Source: an uncultured Clostridia bacterium | GTDB taxonomy: Bacteria; Bacillota; Clostridia; UBA1381 | Assembly: GCA_910585485.1 (NCBI GenBank) | Contig: CAJUEZ010000020.1 | Coordinates: 1-33,620 of the forward strand | Direction of reading: 5' to 3' | Length of the DNA stretch: 33,620 nt | Part shown: piece after piece, positions 8,077 to 15,838 of the stretch | Layout of the letters: the number at the start of each line of letters is the position of its first letter | Position numbering within the stretch: position 1 is the stretch's first letter | Made by a program: the position numbers and the translations under genes | The notes under the pieces: generated by a model | Seen by the model: only the letters and a program-made list of their open reading frames with translations | Database searches by the model: none | What the model was told of the DNA's origin: nothing

Positions 8077-9609
8077 TTAATTGACGGATATATGTTTTTC
8101 AAAACTGCATGTTAAAGGTTTCATACCGCTTGTCGAATCCCATATAAACGCTTTTATTTTTGCCGCGCTGTCAGTATTTTCAACAACGACTTTCTGAATG
8201 TCGGAATTTGGATTTATTTTTGACAATCCGCAGTTAATTAATTTGCCGTTGCTGTCATATACTGCGGCAATAATGCTTGCGTCGCTGCCTTCGGGTATAT
8301 TAATTACAGTTATATCCAAATTATTATCATTGGTCACGGCATCTTTAATAAAATACGGCTTTACATAATTCCATACATTAAGAGACGCTGTGGGCGTGCC
8401 GTCAGGATAGAACATTGCCTCATTGTCCACCGCTGAACCGCCATACCAATCTTTTGCACCGGAATCGTATTCGCCTCCGAAACTTGCCGCCCAACCTGAA
8501 CCGTAGGTTTCCCATTTCTCTTTGTTGGCATTTAATTGCGCGTCGTAATCATTTCCTGATTTACCCGTTGTGTCACCGACAGTAATCCATGCGGGTTCCC
8601 AGTAAAAGACACCGAGACCGCCGGCTTCATTTACCGCCTCGATAAGATTTCTTATAGCGGTTGCCTGTCCCTGAACAGTAAAAGGTTCGGTGGCATTGCC
8701 TTTTGAACTGCCTTCGCCTATGGTGTTACCGTGTCCGTCTGAGTCGTCAAGAGTATATGCATAACTCGTTTCCGCCACCATAACGTCTTTACCGTAGATG
8801 CTTTTTACTTTTGACATCTCGCTTTTTAAATTGGCAAGAGTGCCATGCCAGTAAGGATAATAGCTTGTGGCGAGAATATCGTAATCCACGTTATTATTTT
8901 TAAGATTAGCCGCCCAACGCGTTATATAGCCTTTTTCGGGATTTGTAACGTGGATAACTGCTTTTGCACCATGTTCATGAACAGCTTCAATACCGGCGCT
9001 AAATAGTTTGCACATATTTGTGACGCTGCCTTCACCGATGAATTTTGCGGTGGTTTCATTCCCTACTTGTACCATATCAACCGTAGCACCCGCGGCTTCA
9101 ATTTGCGTCAGAGAATCAGAAATAAAGGTTTTTAAAGCCTCGGCTTTCTGCTCGACACTATAGCCGTCCCACGATTTCGGAACAGTTTGCTTGCCGGGAT
9201 CTGCCCAAAAGTCGGAGCAGTGAAAGTCAATCATCATTTTTATATCCGCCGCCGCGCAGCCGCGCGCTATTTGAACGGCTGTAGCTACATTGTTATTACC
9301 GCCGCCGTAGCTTTTGCCGTCTGAATTATACGGGTCATTCCATACTCTGACGCGGACATGCGTAATTCCGCTTTGTGAGAGAAGTTTGCAGAAATCGTTA
9401 ATATTATCAATAGTATTTCCGCTGAAGTCTTTGTATGTAACTCCGCTTTCAAACTCGGAAATGACTGATGAAATATCCATTCCCATAATAAAATCGGACG
9501 GAAGATTTTCCACAGCGTCTACTGTTACATCATCCTCTGCCGCGATAGCCATTGGCATTACAGATAACAGCATGCAGATGCCAACTAAAAGTGAAATGAG
9601 TTTTTTCAT
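8077..9609 (-). CDS. Secreted arabinogalactan endo-beta-1,4-galactanase, GH53
   Basis: This 510-residue secreted enzyme should cut beta-1,4-galactan side chains of pectin (arabinogalactan I). A signal peptide with a hydrophobic core ends near AIAAEDD (about residue 24). The GH53 barrel covers about 38-420: GMDISSV, then THVRVRVWNDPYN, then the acid/base Glu185 in VQVGNETT and the nucleophile Glu280 in MVAETSYAY. The last 85 or so residues (about 425-510) form a separate beta-rich module with IKAFIWDSTSGMKPL, of a type seen C-terminally in extracellular proteins of some Clostridia; its role is unknown to me. No LPXTG or SLH anchor is visible. The start ATG has AGGAGG upstream, and only 32 bp separate it from the SLH-M15 gene, so the two are likely co-transcribed. 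No galactan transporter or beta-galactosidase lies nearby. Confidence 0.93.
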   Translation of the reverse strand: MKKLISLLVGICMLLSVMPMAIAAEDDVTVDAVENLPSDFIMGMDISSVISEFESGVTYKDFSGNTIDNINDFCKLLSQSGITHVRVRVWNDPYNSDGKSYGGGNNNVATAVQIARGCAAADIKMMIDFHCSDFWADPGKQTVPKSWDGYSVEQKAEALKTFISDSLTQIEAAGATVDMVQVGNETTAKFIGEGSVTNMCKLFSAGIEAVHEHGAKAVIHVTNPEKGYITRWAANLKNNNVDYDILATSYYPYWHGTLANLKSEMSKVKSIYGKDVMVAETSYAYTLDDSDGHGNTIGEGSSKGNATEPFTVQGQATAIRNLIEAVNEAGGLGVFYWEPAWITVGDTTGKSGNDYDAQLNANKEKWETYGSGWAASFGGEYDSGAKDWYGGSAVDNEAMFYPDGTPTASLNVWNYVKPYFIKDAVTNDNNLDITVINIPEGSDASIIAAVYDSNGKLINCGLSKINPNSDIQKVVVENTDSAAKIKAFIWDSTSGMKPLTCSFEKHISVN

Positions 9610-9641
9610 ATTAATTTACCTCCTGAAACGTTAAAATTTTA

Positions 9642-11027
9642 TCATGTGCCAAAATATGAAAAGTGCATATAGTCGATATTACCGCTCCAAGCGTCCCCGC
9701 CCCATGTAAAACCGTGATTTTCGAAAGCGTTCATAACGTCACCGTATGGTGTGATTGAATATGGATCCTCATACGGAAGCCAGTGGTCTCCGACGATTTC
9801 GCCTGATTTGTATATGCAGTAGTTCTGTGTAGGATTAATATCTATAGCCGTACCCCAGTTGTGCTCGCTCTTTCCGCCTCGCCATGCGTATGCGCCGACA
9901 GACTCGATAGGAAACTGCTCTTCACCCTCAAAGATTTCGCGGAAAATATCCTGCACATTGTCATCGATGTCTTGGTGAACTGTAAGTGTGGCTGTCGAGG
10001 CATATTTTTCGCCGCTGCCGTTTATTTTCCATACATTCACCCGGATTTCCCGCATAAGCGGTTCAGCTTCTTCCTGAGTTTCGGGAATAGGGAAGGAACT
10101 GATGTCGTTATACACAGCCAATGTGACAAACTCTATATCCTCTTTTATATTGCCCGTTTCTACGGTGATGTTGTATACGCGTCCGGGCGCGGAGGGGATT
10201 CGCATAGATGTATCGGCTGTGGTGTATGAAGCGGAATGTGAATCAATCTCATCACTACGTATGTGATTACGTCGTTCAACGACGCTTACGGTGTATTCCG
10301 AAGCGTTTGTTATTGTATTCCAGTTTACAGAGATATAGCCGTCCTCCTCGATACACTTTGCGTCAAGAGTGCCGCTGAGTTCGGGAAGCGTGTCGGCGGG
10401 AGCAGAATCGGAAATGTTATTTCCCGGATTATCCATTCTGCTTGCCATTGAAACTGCCTGCTCGACAGTGACATTATCCCAAGGATGAAATTCTCCGTCT
10501 CCGTAATCGCCCATATATCCTGCCTGTGCCACGGCATTAACCGCTCCCTGTGCCCAGTTTGCAATTTTGTCGTTATCATAAAAATTCTTGGCGGAGCCTG
10601 ACGGGAGAGGAGCGCCGTAAAGAGCCGTATAGAAATTACTTATTACAATAGCGGTTTCCTGACGGCTTATATTGTCATCAGGATGAAATTCGTTGTTTTC
10701 ATCTCCCTGCATTATTCCGAGATTATACATTGCGGATACGGACTTGTCCGCTGTTTGCATATCATTAAATTTATGCGAGGTTTCTGTTTTTGCGTTAACG
10801 CCTGTGAAAGCGTTGTATGAACTGTGTATCAGTCTGGCAAAATTAAGTCTGCTTATACTTTTGGAATAGTCAAGAGACAATAGTTCTTTGGGTATTGCAC
10901 GAAGTTCGTTCATTTTGTTAAAGCTTTCTTTTGCCCATTCGGCAGGCTCGGATTTTTGCTCATATGCCGCCGCGGAAAAGCTTGTCATAAGAGCGATAGC
11001 TGACAGAAACAATATGAATTTTTTCAT
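9642..11027 (-). CDS. Secreted SLH-domain protein with C-terminal M15-type D-Ala-D-Ala carboxypeptidase domain
   Basis: The 461-residue product starts with a signal peptide (MKKFILFLSAIALMTSFSAAA, about 21 residues). Two to three S-layer-homology repeats follow (about 30-200), recognisable by FNDMQTADKSVSAMYNLGIM with GDENNEFHPDDNISRQE and by GDGEFHPWDNVTVEQAV. A fibronectin-like segment (about 215-300) comes next. The C-terminus is a peptidase M15 domain: HNWGTAID gives His389 and Asp396 as zinc ligands, and DYMHF gives catalytic Asp452 and zinc ligand His455. It therefore probably attaches to secondary wall polymers through SLH and trims peptidoglycan stem peptides. A strong AGGAGG precedes the ATG. 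It is the first gene of a two-gene unit with the GH53 galactanase, which may rely on it for local wall remodelling; that link is inference. Confidence 0.88.
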   Translation of the reverse strand: MKKFILFLSAIALMTSFSAAAYEQKSEPAEWAKESFNKMNELRAIPKELLSLDYSKSISRLNFARLIHSSYNAFTGVNAKTETSHKFNDMQTADKSVSAMYNLGIMQGDENNEFHPDDNISRQETAIVISNFYTALYGAPLPSGSAKNFYDNDKIANWAQGAVNAVAQAGYMGDYGDGEFHPWDNVTVEQAVSMASRMDNPGNNISDSAPADTLPELSGTLDAKCIEEDGYISVNWNTITNASEYTVSVVERRNHIRSDEIDSHSASYTTADTSMRIPSAPGRVYNITVETGNIKEDIEFVTLAVYNDISSFPIPETQEEAEPLMREIRVNVWKINGSGEKYASTATLTVHQDIDDNVQDIFREIFEGEEQFPIESVGAYAWRGGKSEHNWGTAIDINPTQNYCIYKSGEIVGDHWLPYEDPYSITPYGDVMNAFENHGFTWGGDAWSGNIDYMHFSYFGT

Positions 11028-11063
11028 TCCTGTAATTCCTCCTAAAAATTTGTTTATAATACA

Positions 11064-11093
11064 AGTATATCATACGAGGATAATACGCGTCAA
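11064..11093 (-). promoter_or_regulatory. Putative promoter of the SLH-M15 / GH53 unit
   Basis: On the minus strand TTGACG (11088-11093) and TATACT (11064-11069) are 18 bp apart, placing the start about 30 bases before the SLH-M15 ATG and just ahead of its AGGAGG. Confidence 0.6.
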
Positions 11094-11130
11094 TAATTTG
11101 CAAAAATAATGAAAAAATTGAATAAAATAC

Positions 11131-11159
11131 TTGATTTTTCTAAAATAATGTGATAAAAT
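11131..11159 (+). promoter_or_regulatory. Putative promoter of rpsB-tsf
   Basis: TTGATT (11131-11136) and TAAAAT (11154-11159) are separated by exactly 17 bp. The expected start is near 11166, which leaves a leader of about 110 nt before rpsB. Confidence 0.65.
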
Positions 11160-11165
11160 ATCTCG

Positions 11166-11276
11166 GTATGAAAAATACGCACGTTTGCGGATTGTGCGAA
11201 AGTTGCCCTTTTGCCGGGGTCTTCGCATAAGGTGAGGCAGACGGAGGACTTATTAAAAAACAAGGAGGAAATAAAA
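11166..11276 (+). promoter_or_regulatory. Structured 5' leader of rpsB
   Basis: Two hairpins compete for the same bases. CGCAC (11178-11182) pairs with GTGCG (11194-11198). TGCGAA (11195-11200) pairs with TTCGCA (11222-11227). No T-run follows, so transcription termination is not indicated. Ribosomal protein S2 represses its own mRNA in several bacteria, so this could be an S2-responsive element, but I cannot match it to a known motif. The rpsB ribosome-binding site AAGGAGGAA is at about 11262. Confidence 0.4.
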
Positions 11277-12029
11277 ATGGCAAATGTAATTTCAATGAAA
11301 CAGCTTTTAGAAGCGGGTGTTCATTTCGGACACCAGACAAGAAGATGGAATCCTAAAATGGCTGAATACATCTTCACAGAGAGAAACGGTATCTATATTA
11401 TCGACCTTCAAAAGACAGTTAAGAAGGTTGAGGAGGCTTATTATTTCGTAAGAGATATTGCGGCTTCAGGTGAGGATATTCTTTTCGTAGGAACAAAGAA
11501 GCAAGCTCAGGACTCAATCAAGGAAGAGGCTGAGAGAGTCGGCATGTACTATGTAAATGCAAGATGGCTTGGCGGTATGCTTACAAACTTCAAGACTATT
11601 CAGAAGAGAATTGACAGACTTGCTCAGATTAACAAGATGGAAGAAGACGGAACTTTCGATATGCTTCCTAAGAAGGAAGTTATAAAGCTTGTTGCTCAGA
11701 GAGACAAGCTTGAGAAGTATCTTGGCGGTATTAAAGATATGAAGAAGCTTCCCGGCGCAATGTTCATCGTTGACCCGAGAAAGGAAAAGATTGCTATAGC
11801 TGAGGCTAAGAAACTTGGTATTCCTGTAGTAGCTATAGTTGATACAAACTGTGACCCTGATGAGGTTGATTACGTAATTCCGGGTAATGACGATGCTATT
11901 AGAGCCGTAAAACTTATCGCTTCAACAATGGCAAACGCTATTATCGAAGGAAGACAGGGTGAGGATGCTGTTGAAACAGCCGTTGTTGATGAAGACGCGG
12001 AAGCAACAGAAAAAACAGTTGAAGAATAA
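11277..12029 (+). CDS. rpsB: 30S ribosomal protein S2
   Basis: A 250-residue S2 protein of the small ribosomal subunit. It begins MANVISMKQLLEAGVHFGHQ and shows the usual RRWNPKM, ERNGIYIIDLQKTV, RWLGGMLTNF and VVAIVDTNCDPD segments. The acidic C-terminal tail (residues about 230-250) is normal for Firmicutes. ATG 11277 is chosen because it follows AAGGAGGAA by 8 bases; the frame is open further upstream but without homology. tsf follows after 31 bp, the standard rpsB-tsf arrangement. Codon use here is richer in AT-ending and AAG/CTT codons than in neighbouring metabolic genes, as expected for a highly expressed gene. Confidence 0.98.
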   Translation: MANVISMKQLLEAGVHFGHQTRRWNPKMAEYIFTERNGIYIIDLQKTVKKVEEAYYFVRDIAASGEDILFVGTKKQAQDSIKEEAERVGMYYVNARWLGGMLTNFKTIQKRIDRLAQINKMEEDGTFDMLPKKEVIKLVAQRDKLEKYLGGIKDMKKLPGAMFIVDPRKEKIAIAEAKKLGIPVVAIVDTNCDPDEVDYVIPGNDDAIRAVKLIASTMANAIIEGRQGEDAVETAVVDEDAEATEKTVEE

Positions 12030-12060
12030 TTTTTCATAAAATATATAGGAGGAAAAGAGA

Positions 12061-12957
12061 ATGGCATTTACAGCTAAAGACGTAAAAGAACTTAGAGAAA
12101 TGACAGGCTGCGGTATGATGGATTGTAAGAAGGCCCTTACAGAAACAGACGGCGACAAGGATAAAGCTGTTGAGTTTTTGAGAGAAAAAGGTCTTGCGAC
12201 AGCTGCTAAGAAGGCAGGCAGAATCGCGGCTGAGGGTATAGTAAAAGCTTATGTAAACGGTAATGTCGGCGTGCTTGTAGAAGTAAACGCTGAAACAGAC
12301 TTCGTTGCAAAGAATGCTGAATTCCAGGAATTTGTATCAGATGTTGCAAAGGTAGTCGCTGAAACAAATCCGGCTGACGTTGAGGCTCTTAAGGCTACAA
12401 AATGCGGTGACAGTACTGTGGGAGAAATCCTTACAGCTAAAATAGCTAAAATCGGCGAGAACATGAACATCAGACGTTTCGCAAGAATCGAAACAACGGG
12501 TGCTGTTGTTGATTATATTCATGCGGCAGGTAAAATCGGTGTGCTTGTTGAGGCAGATGCTGAAAATAATGACGCTACTAAGGAATGCTTGAAGAATGTT
12601 GCAATGCAAGTTGCGGCTCTTAATCCTAAGTACCTTTCAAGCGATGATGTTCCTCAGGAATACAAAGACCATGAAAAGGAAATTCTTATTGCTCAGCTAA
12701 AGAATGATCCTAAAAATGCTTCTAAGCCTGAAAATATTATCGAAAAGATGATTACGGGACGTCTTGCTAAGGAACTTAAGGAAGTTTGTCTTCTTGAGCA
12801 GGAATATGTTAAGGCAGAGAACAAAGAGTCTGTTGCCAAGTACGTTCAGAGTGTTGGAAATATTACATTGAAGCAATTTGTACGTTTTGAGACAGGAGAG
12901 GGTCTTGAAAAGCGTGAGGACGATTTTGCGGCAGAAGTTGCGTCAATGGTTAAATAA
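12061..12957 (+). CDS. tsf: Translation elongation factor Ts
   Basis: EF-Ts recharges EF-Tu with GTP. The 298-residue protein has the N-terminal UBA-like domain with LREMTGCGMMDCKKAL, the core motif NAETDFVAKN (about residues 78-87) that contacts EF-Tu, and the two-subdomain core continuing to ENITLKQFVRFETGEGLE-like sequence near the C-terminus. The length suits the longer Clostridia form. AGGAGG lies 7-8 bases before the ATG. It is the second gene after rpsB and is followed directly by a strong terminator. Confidence 0.98.
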   Translation: MAFTAKDVKELREMTGCGMMDCKKALTETDGDKDKAVEFLREKGLATAAKKAGRIAAEGIVKAYVNGNVGVLVEVNAETDFVAKNAEFQEFVSDVAKVVAETNPADVEALKATKCGDSTVGEILTAKIAKIGENMNIRRFARIETTGAVVDYIHAAGKIGVLVEADAENNDATKECLKNVAMQVAALNPKYLSSDDVPQEYKDHEKEILIAQLKNDPKNASKPENIIEKMITGRLAKELKEVCLLEQEYVKAENKESVAKYVQSVGNITLKQFVRFETGEGLEKREDDFAAEVASMVK

Positions 12958-12973
12958 TTTTAGATATGGTTTT

Positions 12974-13001
12974 AATCCACCCTGTATAGGGTGGATTTTT
13001 T
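12974..13001 (+). terminator. Intrinsic terminator after tsf
   Basis: A perfect 9-bp stem, AATCCACCC (12974-12982) with GGGTGGATT (12989-12997), encloses loop TGTATA and runs into a T tract. Confidence 0.92.
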
Positions 13002-13035
13002 ATATAAACATCTGTTTTTGATAAATATGATTGTA

Positions 13036-13064
13036 TTGACACGCGAAGTAAAAAATGGTAGAAT
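13036..13064 (+). promoter_or_regulatory. Promoter of the aldo/keto reductase gene
   Basis: A consensus TTGACA (13036-13041) and TAGAAT (13059-13064) with a 17-bp spacer, about 55 bases before the chosen start codon. Confidence 0.75.
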
Positions 13065-13125
13065 AAAATAGAATGTTAATGAGGAAAACAGGCGCGGCAG
13101 AGTGCACGGAAGGGAAGATGAGTTT

Positions 13126-14115
13126 ATGTATATTGCAGATGAAAAGAGATATGAAAATATGAAGTATAACCGTTCGGGAAAGAGTGGATTGAAATTACCC
13201 GCATTTTCACTTGGGTTGTGGCATAATTTCGGAAGCGGGGACAATTATGATAATATGGTTGATATGCTTACAACGGCTTTTGACCTTGGTATTACCCATT
13301 TTGACCTTGCGAATAACTACGGACCGTATCCGGGAAGCGCGGAGGAAAATTTCGGAAAGGTAATGAAGAATGAGTTTGCTCCTTACCGCGATGAAATTCT
13401 TGTTTCCACAAAAGCCGGTTATACTATGTGGGATGGTCCTTACGGAGACCATGGTTCAAGAAAGTATCTTATTGCAAGTCTTGATCAGAGTCTTAAACGT
13501 ATGGGACTTGAGTATGTTGATATTTTTTATCACCATCGTCCGGATCCTGAAACTCCGCTTGAAGAAACAGCCTCTGCGCTTGATCAAATTGTAAGAAGCG
13601 GTAAGGCGCTTTATGTGGGTGTATCTAATTATAACGCGGAACAGACAAAGGAAATGTCTAAAATAATGAAATCTCTCGGTACTCCGCTTGTAATTCATCA
13701 GCCGAGATATAATATGTTTGAAAGATGGATTGAAGACGGTTTGCAGGATGTTCTTGAAGAAGAAGGCATAGGTTCAATTTCTTTCTGTCCTCTTGCTCAG
13801 GGTATGCTTACAAATAAGTATATACACGGCATTCCGGCAGATTCAAGAGCGGCGAAAAATTCACCGTTCCTAACCGCGGAAGGAATAAAAGCGGATAAGC
13901 TTGCGAAGGTTGTCAAACTTAATGAAATCGCGGAAAACAGAGGTCAGTCTCTCGCTCAGATGGCATGCGCATGGAATTTGAGAGGCGGCAAACTCACAAG
14001 CGTTCTTTTAGGCGCTTCACGCTCTTCACAGCTTGTTGAAAATACCGGAGCACTTAAAAACCTTGAGTTTACTGCGGATGAACTTAACGCTATTGAAGAT
14101 ATACTTAAAGATTAA
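13126..14115 (+). CDS. Aldo/keto reductase, YghZ / L-glyceraldehyde-3-phosphate reductase type (AKR14-like)
   Basis: An NADPH-dependent aldo/keto reductase of 329 residues. The catalytic tetrad is present: Asp60 in THFDLANNYG, Tyr65 in the same segment, Lys96 in VSTKAGY, and His126 (or His127) in YHHRPD. The long loop after the lysine (MWDGPYGDHGSRKYL) and the SISFCPLAQGMLTNKY segment with the cofactor-binding tail GASRSSQLVEN resemble E. coli YghZ, which reduces L-glyceraldehyde 3-phosphate and methylglyoxal. The substrate here is not proven. ATG 13126 is chosen for the GAAGGGA site 9 bases upstream; an in-frame GTG at 13102 is possible. It stands alone between its own promoter and terminator. 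Confidence 0.9.
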   Translation: MYIADEKRYENMKYNRSGKSGLKLPAFSLGLWHNFGSGDNYDNMVDMLTTAFDLGITHFDLANNYGPYPGSAEENFGKVMKNEFAPYRDEILVSTKAGYTMWDGPYGDHGSRKYLIASLDQSLKRMGLEYVDIFYHHRPDPETPLEETASALDQIVRSGKALYVGVSNYNAEQTKEMSKIMKSLGTPLVIHQPRYNMFERWIEDGLQDVLEEEGIGSISFCPLAQGMLTNKYIHGIPADSRAAKNSPFLTAEGIKADKLAKVVKLNEIAENRGQSLAQMACAWNLRGGKLTSVLLGASRSSQLVENTGALKNLEFTADELNAIEDILKD

Positions 14116-14120
14116 AATAA

Positions 14121-14168
14121 AAAATATGCGTTTCAAAAGCTATGCGCTTTTAGAGGCGCATATTTTTT
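14121..14168 (+). terminator. Intrinsic terminator after the aldo/keto reductase
   Basis: AAAATATGCG (14121-14130) pairs with CGCATATTTT (14157-14166); an inner AAAAG/CTTTT helix lies within, and a T tract ends the structure. The A-run on the 5' side makes it symmetrical, but no gene faces it from the right. Confidence 0.8.
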
Positions 14169-14316
14169 ATTAAAGACAGATTTTATATTTTTTGCCAAGC
14201 TTCTTGGATCGGGAAGGGTCAGTTCAGTAAAATGAATTTCATATATAAGGCATTATCTCTTTGTAAATTCCTATGCCATACCTTGGTGCTATTTGCAATA
14301 TTTCAGCCCGAACTGA
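14169..14316 (+). other. Intergenic region upstream of the yhbY promoter, with dyads and a weak 40-codon frame
   Basis: No recognisable gene. Visible structure: CCAAG/CTTGG (14195-14207), TCAGTTC (14219-14225) with its reverse complement GAACTGA (14310-14316), which ends exactly at the -35 box of the next promoter, and GGCAT/ATGCC (14249-14253/14273-14277). A frame from ATG 14232 to TAA 14354 would give a 40-residue hydrophobic peptide, but its ribosome-binding site is poor and it overlaps the promoter, so I do not call it a gene. Confidence 0.35.
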
Positions 14317-14345
14317 TTGACATACAGCAGGTAAAATGGTATAAT
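14317..14345 (+). promoter_or_regulatory. Promoter of the yhbY-nadD-yqeK-rsfS-leuS operon
   Basis: TTGACA (14317-14322) and TATAAT (14340-14345) both match the sigma-A consensus perfectly, with a 17-bp spacer. The yhbY ATG is 40 bases beyond. Confidence 0.88.
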
Positions 14346-14384
14346 GTAACATAAATTAAGTATCTATTCGGATAGGAGAAGGTA

Positions 14385-14687
14385 ATGATTACAAGTAAGC
14401 AAAGAGCATATTTAAGAAAGCTTTCGCATACGCTGGAGCCGATTTTTCAGATAGGGAAGGACGGTGTTTCCGACGCGCTTATTGACGGAATTGATACGGC
14501 GCTTAACAAACGGGAAATACTAAAGGTGCATATCCTTGAAACAGCGCTGCTTGATACGCGTGAAACGTGTGACGCTGTTGCAAAAAGGCTTAATGCCGAG
14601 CCTGTTCAGGCGATAGGAAATAAATTTATTATCTACCGCAGGTCTGAAGAGGAAAAATACAGAAAAATCGAACTTCCTAAAAGATGA
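14385..14687 (+). CDS. yhbY: YhbY-family RNA-binding protein (CRM domain), ribosome assembly
   Basis: A 100-residue protein that is almost entirely one CRM RNA-binding domain. It begins with the characteristic SKQRAYLRKLSHTLEPIFQIGKDG, holding the family's GxxG-type loop (here IGKDG), and ends with IGNKFIIYRR. YhbY proteins bind pre-50S ribosomal particles. It overlaps nadD by four bases (ATGA), showing translational coupling, and leads an operon of ribosome and NAD functions that is widely conserved in Firmicutes. A GGAGAAGG-like site precedes the ATG. Confidence 0.93.
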   Translation: MITSKQRAYLRKLSHTLEPIFQIGKDGVSDALIDGIDTALNKREILKVHILETALLDTRETCDAVAKRLNAEPVQAIGNKFIIYRRSEEEKYRKIELPKR

Positions 14688-15271
14688 GAACGGGAATAAT
14701 GGGCGGCACGTTCAATCCTGTGCATAACGCGCATCTTATGATAGCAGAACTGGCGCGGGAGGAATACGGACTCGACCGCATAATATTTATAACGAGCGGT
14801 AACCCTCCGCATAAGAGTGCGCTTGTTGACGCGCGCCACAGATTTAATATGACGCGCCTTGCGATAGATGGTAACAGAACATTTTCTGATGATGATTTTG
14901 AAATAAACCGCGGGGAAAAATCTTATACTGTGCATACGCTTGAATATTTGAAAAATAAATATCCCAATGACAAGCTGTTTTTTATAATAGGCGAGGACTC
15001 GCTTAATGACCTGCCGAAATGGTATGAGCCTCAACGTATTTTAACTATGGCATCGCTTCTTGTATTTCCGAGGAAATCAAAGGAGTCGCTTATGGTGACT
15101 CTGCAAGAAATGCGTAAACGGTACGGCGGGGACATTTTGCCTATTGACGCGCCTGTAATGGGAATATCCTCAACGGATATACGCAAGCGCATAAGTGACA
15201 ATAAAACAGCGAGATATATGATACCTGACAAAGTGCTTGGGTATATTGAGGAGAATGGTCTGTATGTATGA
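14684..15271 (+). CDS. nadD: Nicotinate-nucleotide adenylyltransferase
   Basis: NadD adenylates nicotinate mononucleotide to deamido-NAD in NAD synthesis. The 195-residue protein opens with MGGTFNPVHNAHL, the nucleotidyltransferase motif with the paired histidines His14 and His17, and carries the ATP-binding ISSTDIRKR motif near residue 163. IIGEDSLNDLPKWY is the family's central substrate-binding segment. The start overlaps the yhbY stop, and its own stop overlaps the start of yqeK, so translation of the three genes is coupled. Confidence 0.96.
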   Translation: MRTGIMGGTFNPVHNAHLMIAELAREEYGLDRIIFITSGNPPHKSALVDARHRFNMTRLAIDGNRTFSDDDFEINRGEKSYTVHTLEYLKNKYPNDKLFFIIGEDSLNDLPKWYEPQRILTMASLLVFPRKSKESLMVTLQEMRKRYGGDILPIDAPVMGISSTDIRKRISDNKTARYMIPDKVLGYIEENGLYV

Positions 15272-15821
15272 GGAAATAAAGGATAGGCTAAAAAAAAGCC
15301 TTAGTGAAAAAAGATATATTCATAGTCTTGGTGTTGCGGACGAGGCGAAAAGACTTGCCGATCTTTACGGCGCAAATAAGGAAAAAGCGTATCTTGCGGG
15401 ACTTCTGCATGACTGTGCAAAAGAGGCAGAAAACCCGATAAAAAAGTGCTCTGATTTAGGTGTAGAACTCGATGATATGATGAAGAGTAACAAGGGATTG
15501 ATACACGGACCGCTCGGGGCAGAGATTGCAAGGCATGACTTTGGAATTACCGATGAGGAAATTCTCAGCGCAATCAGTTGGCACACGGTAGGCAAGGCGG
15601 GAATGACATTATTGGAAAAGATAATATATATCGCTGATATGACTGAGATAAACCGTGATTTTGACGGTGTGGACAAGCTGCGAAAAGCCGTGAGTACCAA
15701 CCTTGACGAAGCTATACTGCTAAGCATAGAAAAGCAGCTTGCGCGTTTTTCCAAAAGCAAAAAGGCAATTCATCCCAATATGGTTTATATGTGGAATGAT
15801 ATAGTTTCAAACGGAAATTAA
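15264..15821 (+). CDS. yqeK: YqeK-type HD-domain diadenosine tetraphosphatase
   Basis: A 185-residue HD-domain metal-dependent hydrolase. YqeK of Firmicutes splits Ap4A symmetrically to two ADP. Metal-binding residues are visible: His20 in YIHSLGV, and His49-Asp50 in GLLHDCAKE, then the later histidines in LIHGPLGAEIARHDFG and ISWHTVG, and IIYIADMTE. I chose ATG 15264 because GAGGAG lies about 10 bases upstream and the protein then begins like its relatives; it overlaps the nadD stop by 8 bases. Upstream in-frame ATGs at 15237 and 15255 would lie inside nadD without a better site. Confidence 0.92.
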   Translation: MYEEIKDRLKKSLSEKRYIHSLGVADEAKRLADLYGANKEKAYLAGLLHDCAKEAENPIKKCSDLGVELDDMMKSNKGLIHGPLGAEIARHDFGITDEEILSAISWHTVGKAGMTLLEKIIYIADMTEINRDFDGVDKLRKAVSTNLDEAILLSIEKQLARFSKSKKAIHPNMVYMWNDIVSNGN

Positions 15822-15838
15822 AGAAAGAGGGATTTATT

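Noticed and set aside
9861..10229. 122-residue plus-strand frame opposite the SLH-M15 gene.
   Set aside because: It is antisense to a clearly recognisable multidomain protein and has no features of its own.
14169..14384. T-box leader for the leuS-containing operon.
   Set aside because: No T-box core sequence and no terminator/antiterminator pair before yhbY; the 47 bp before leuS are too short.
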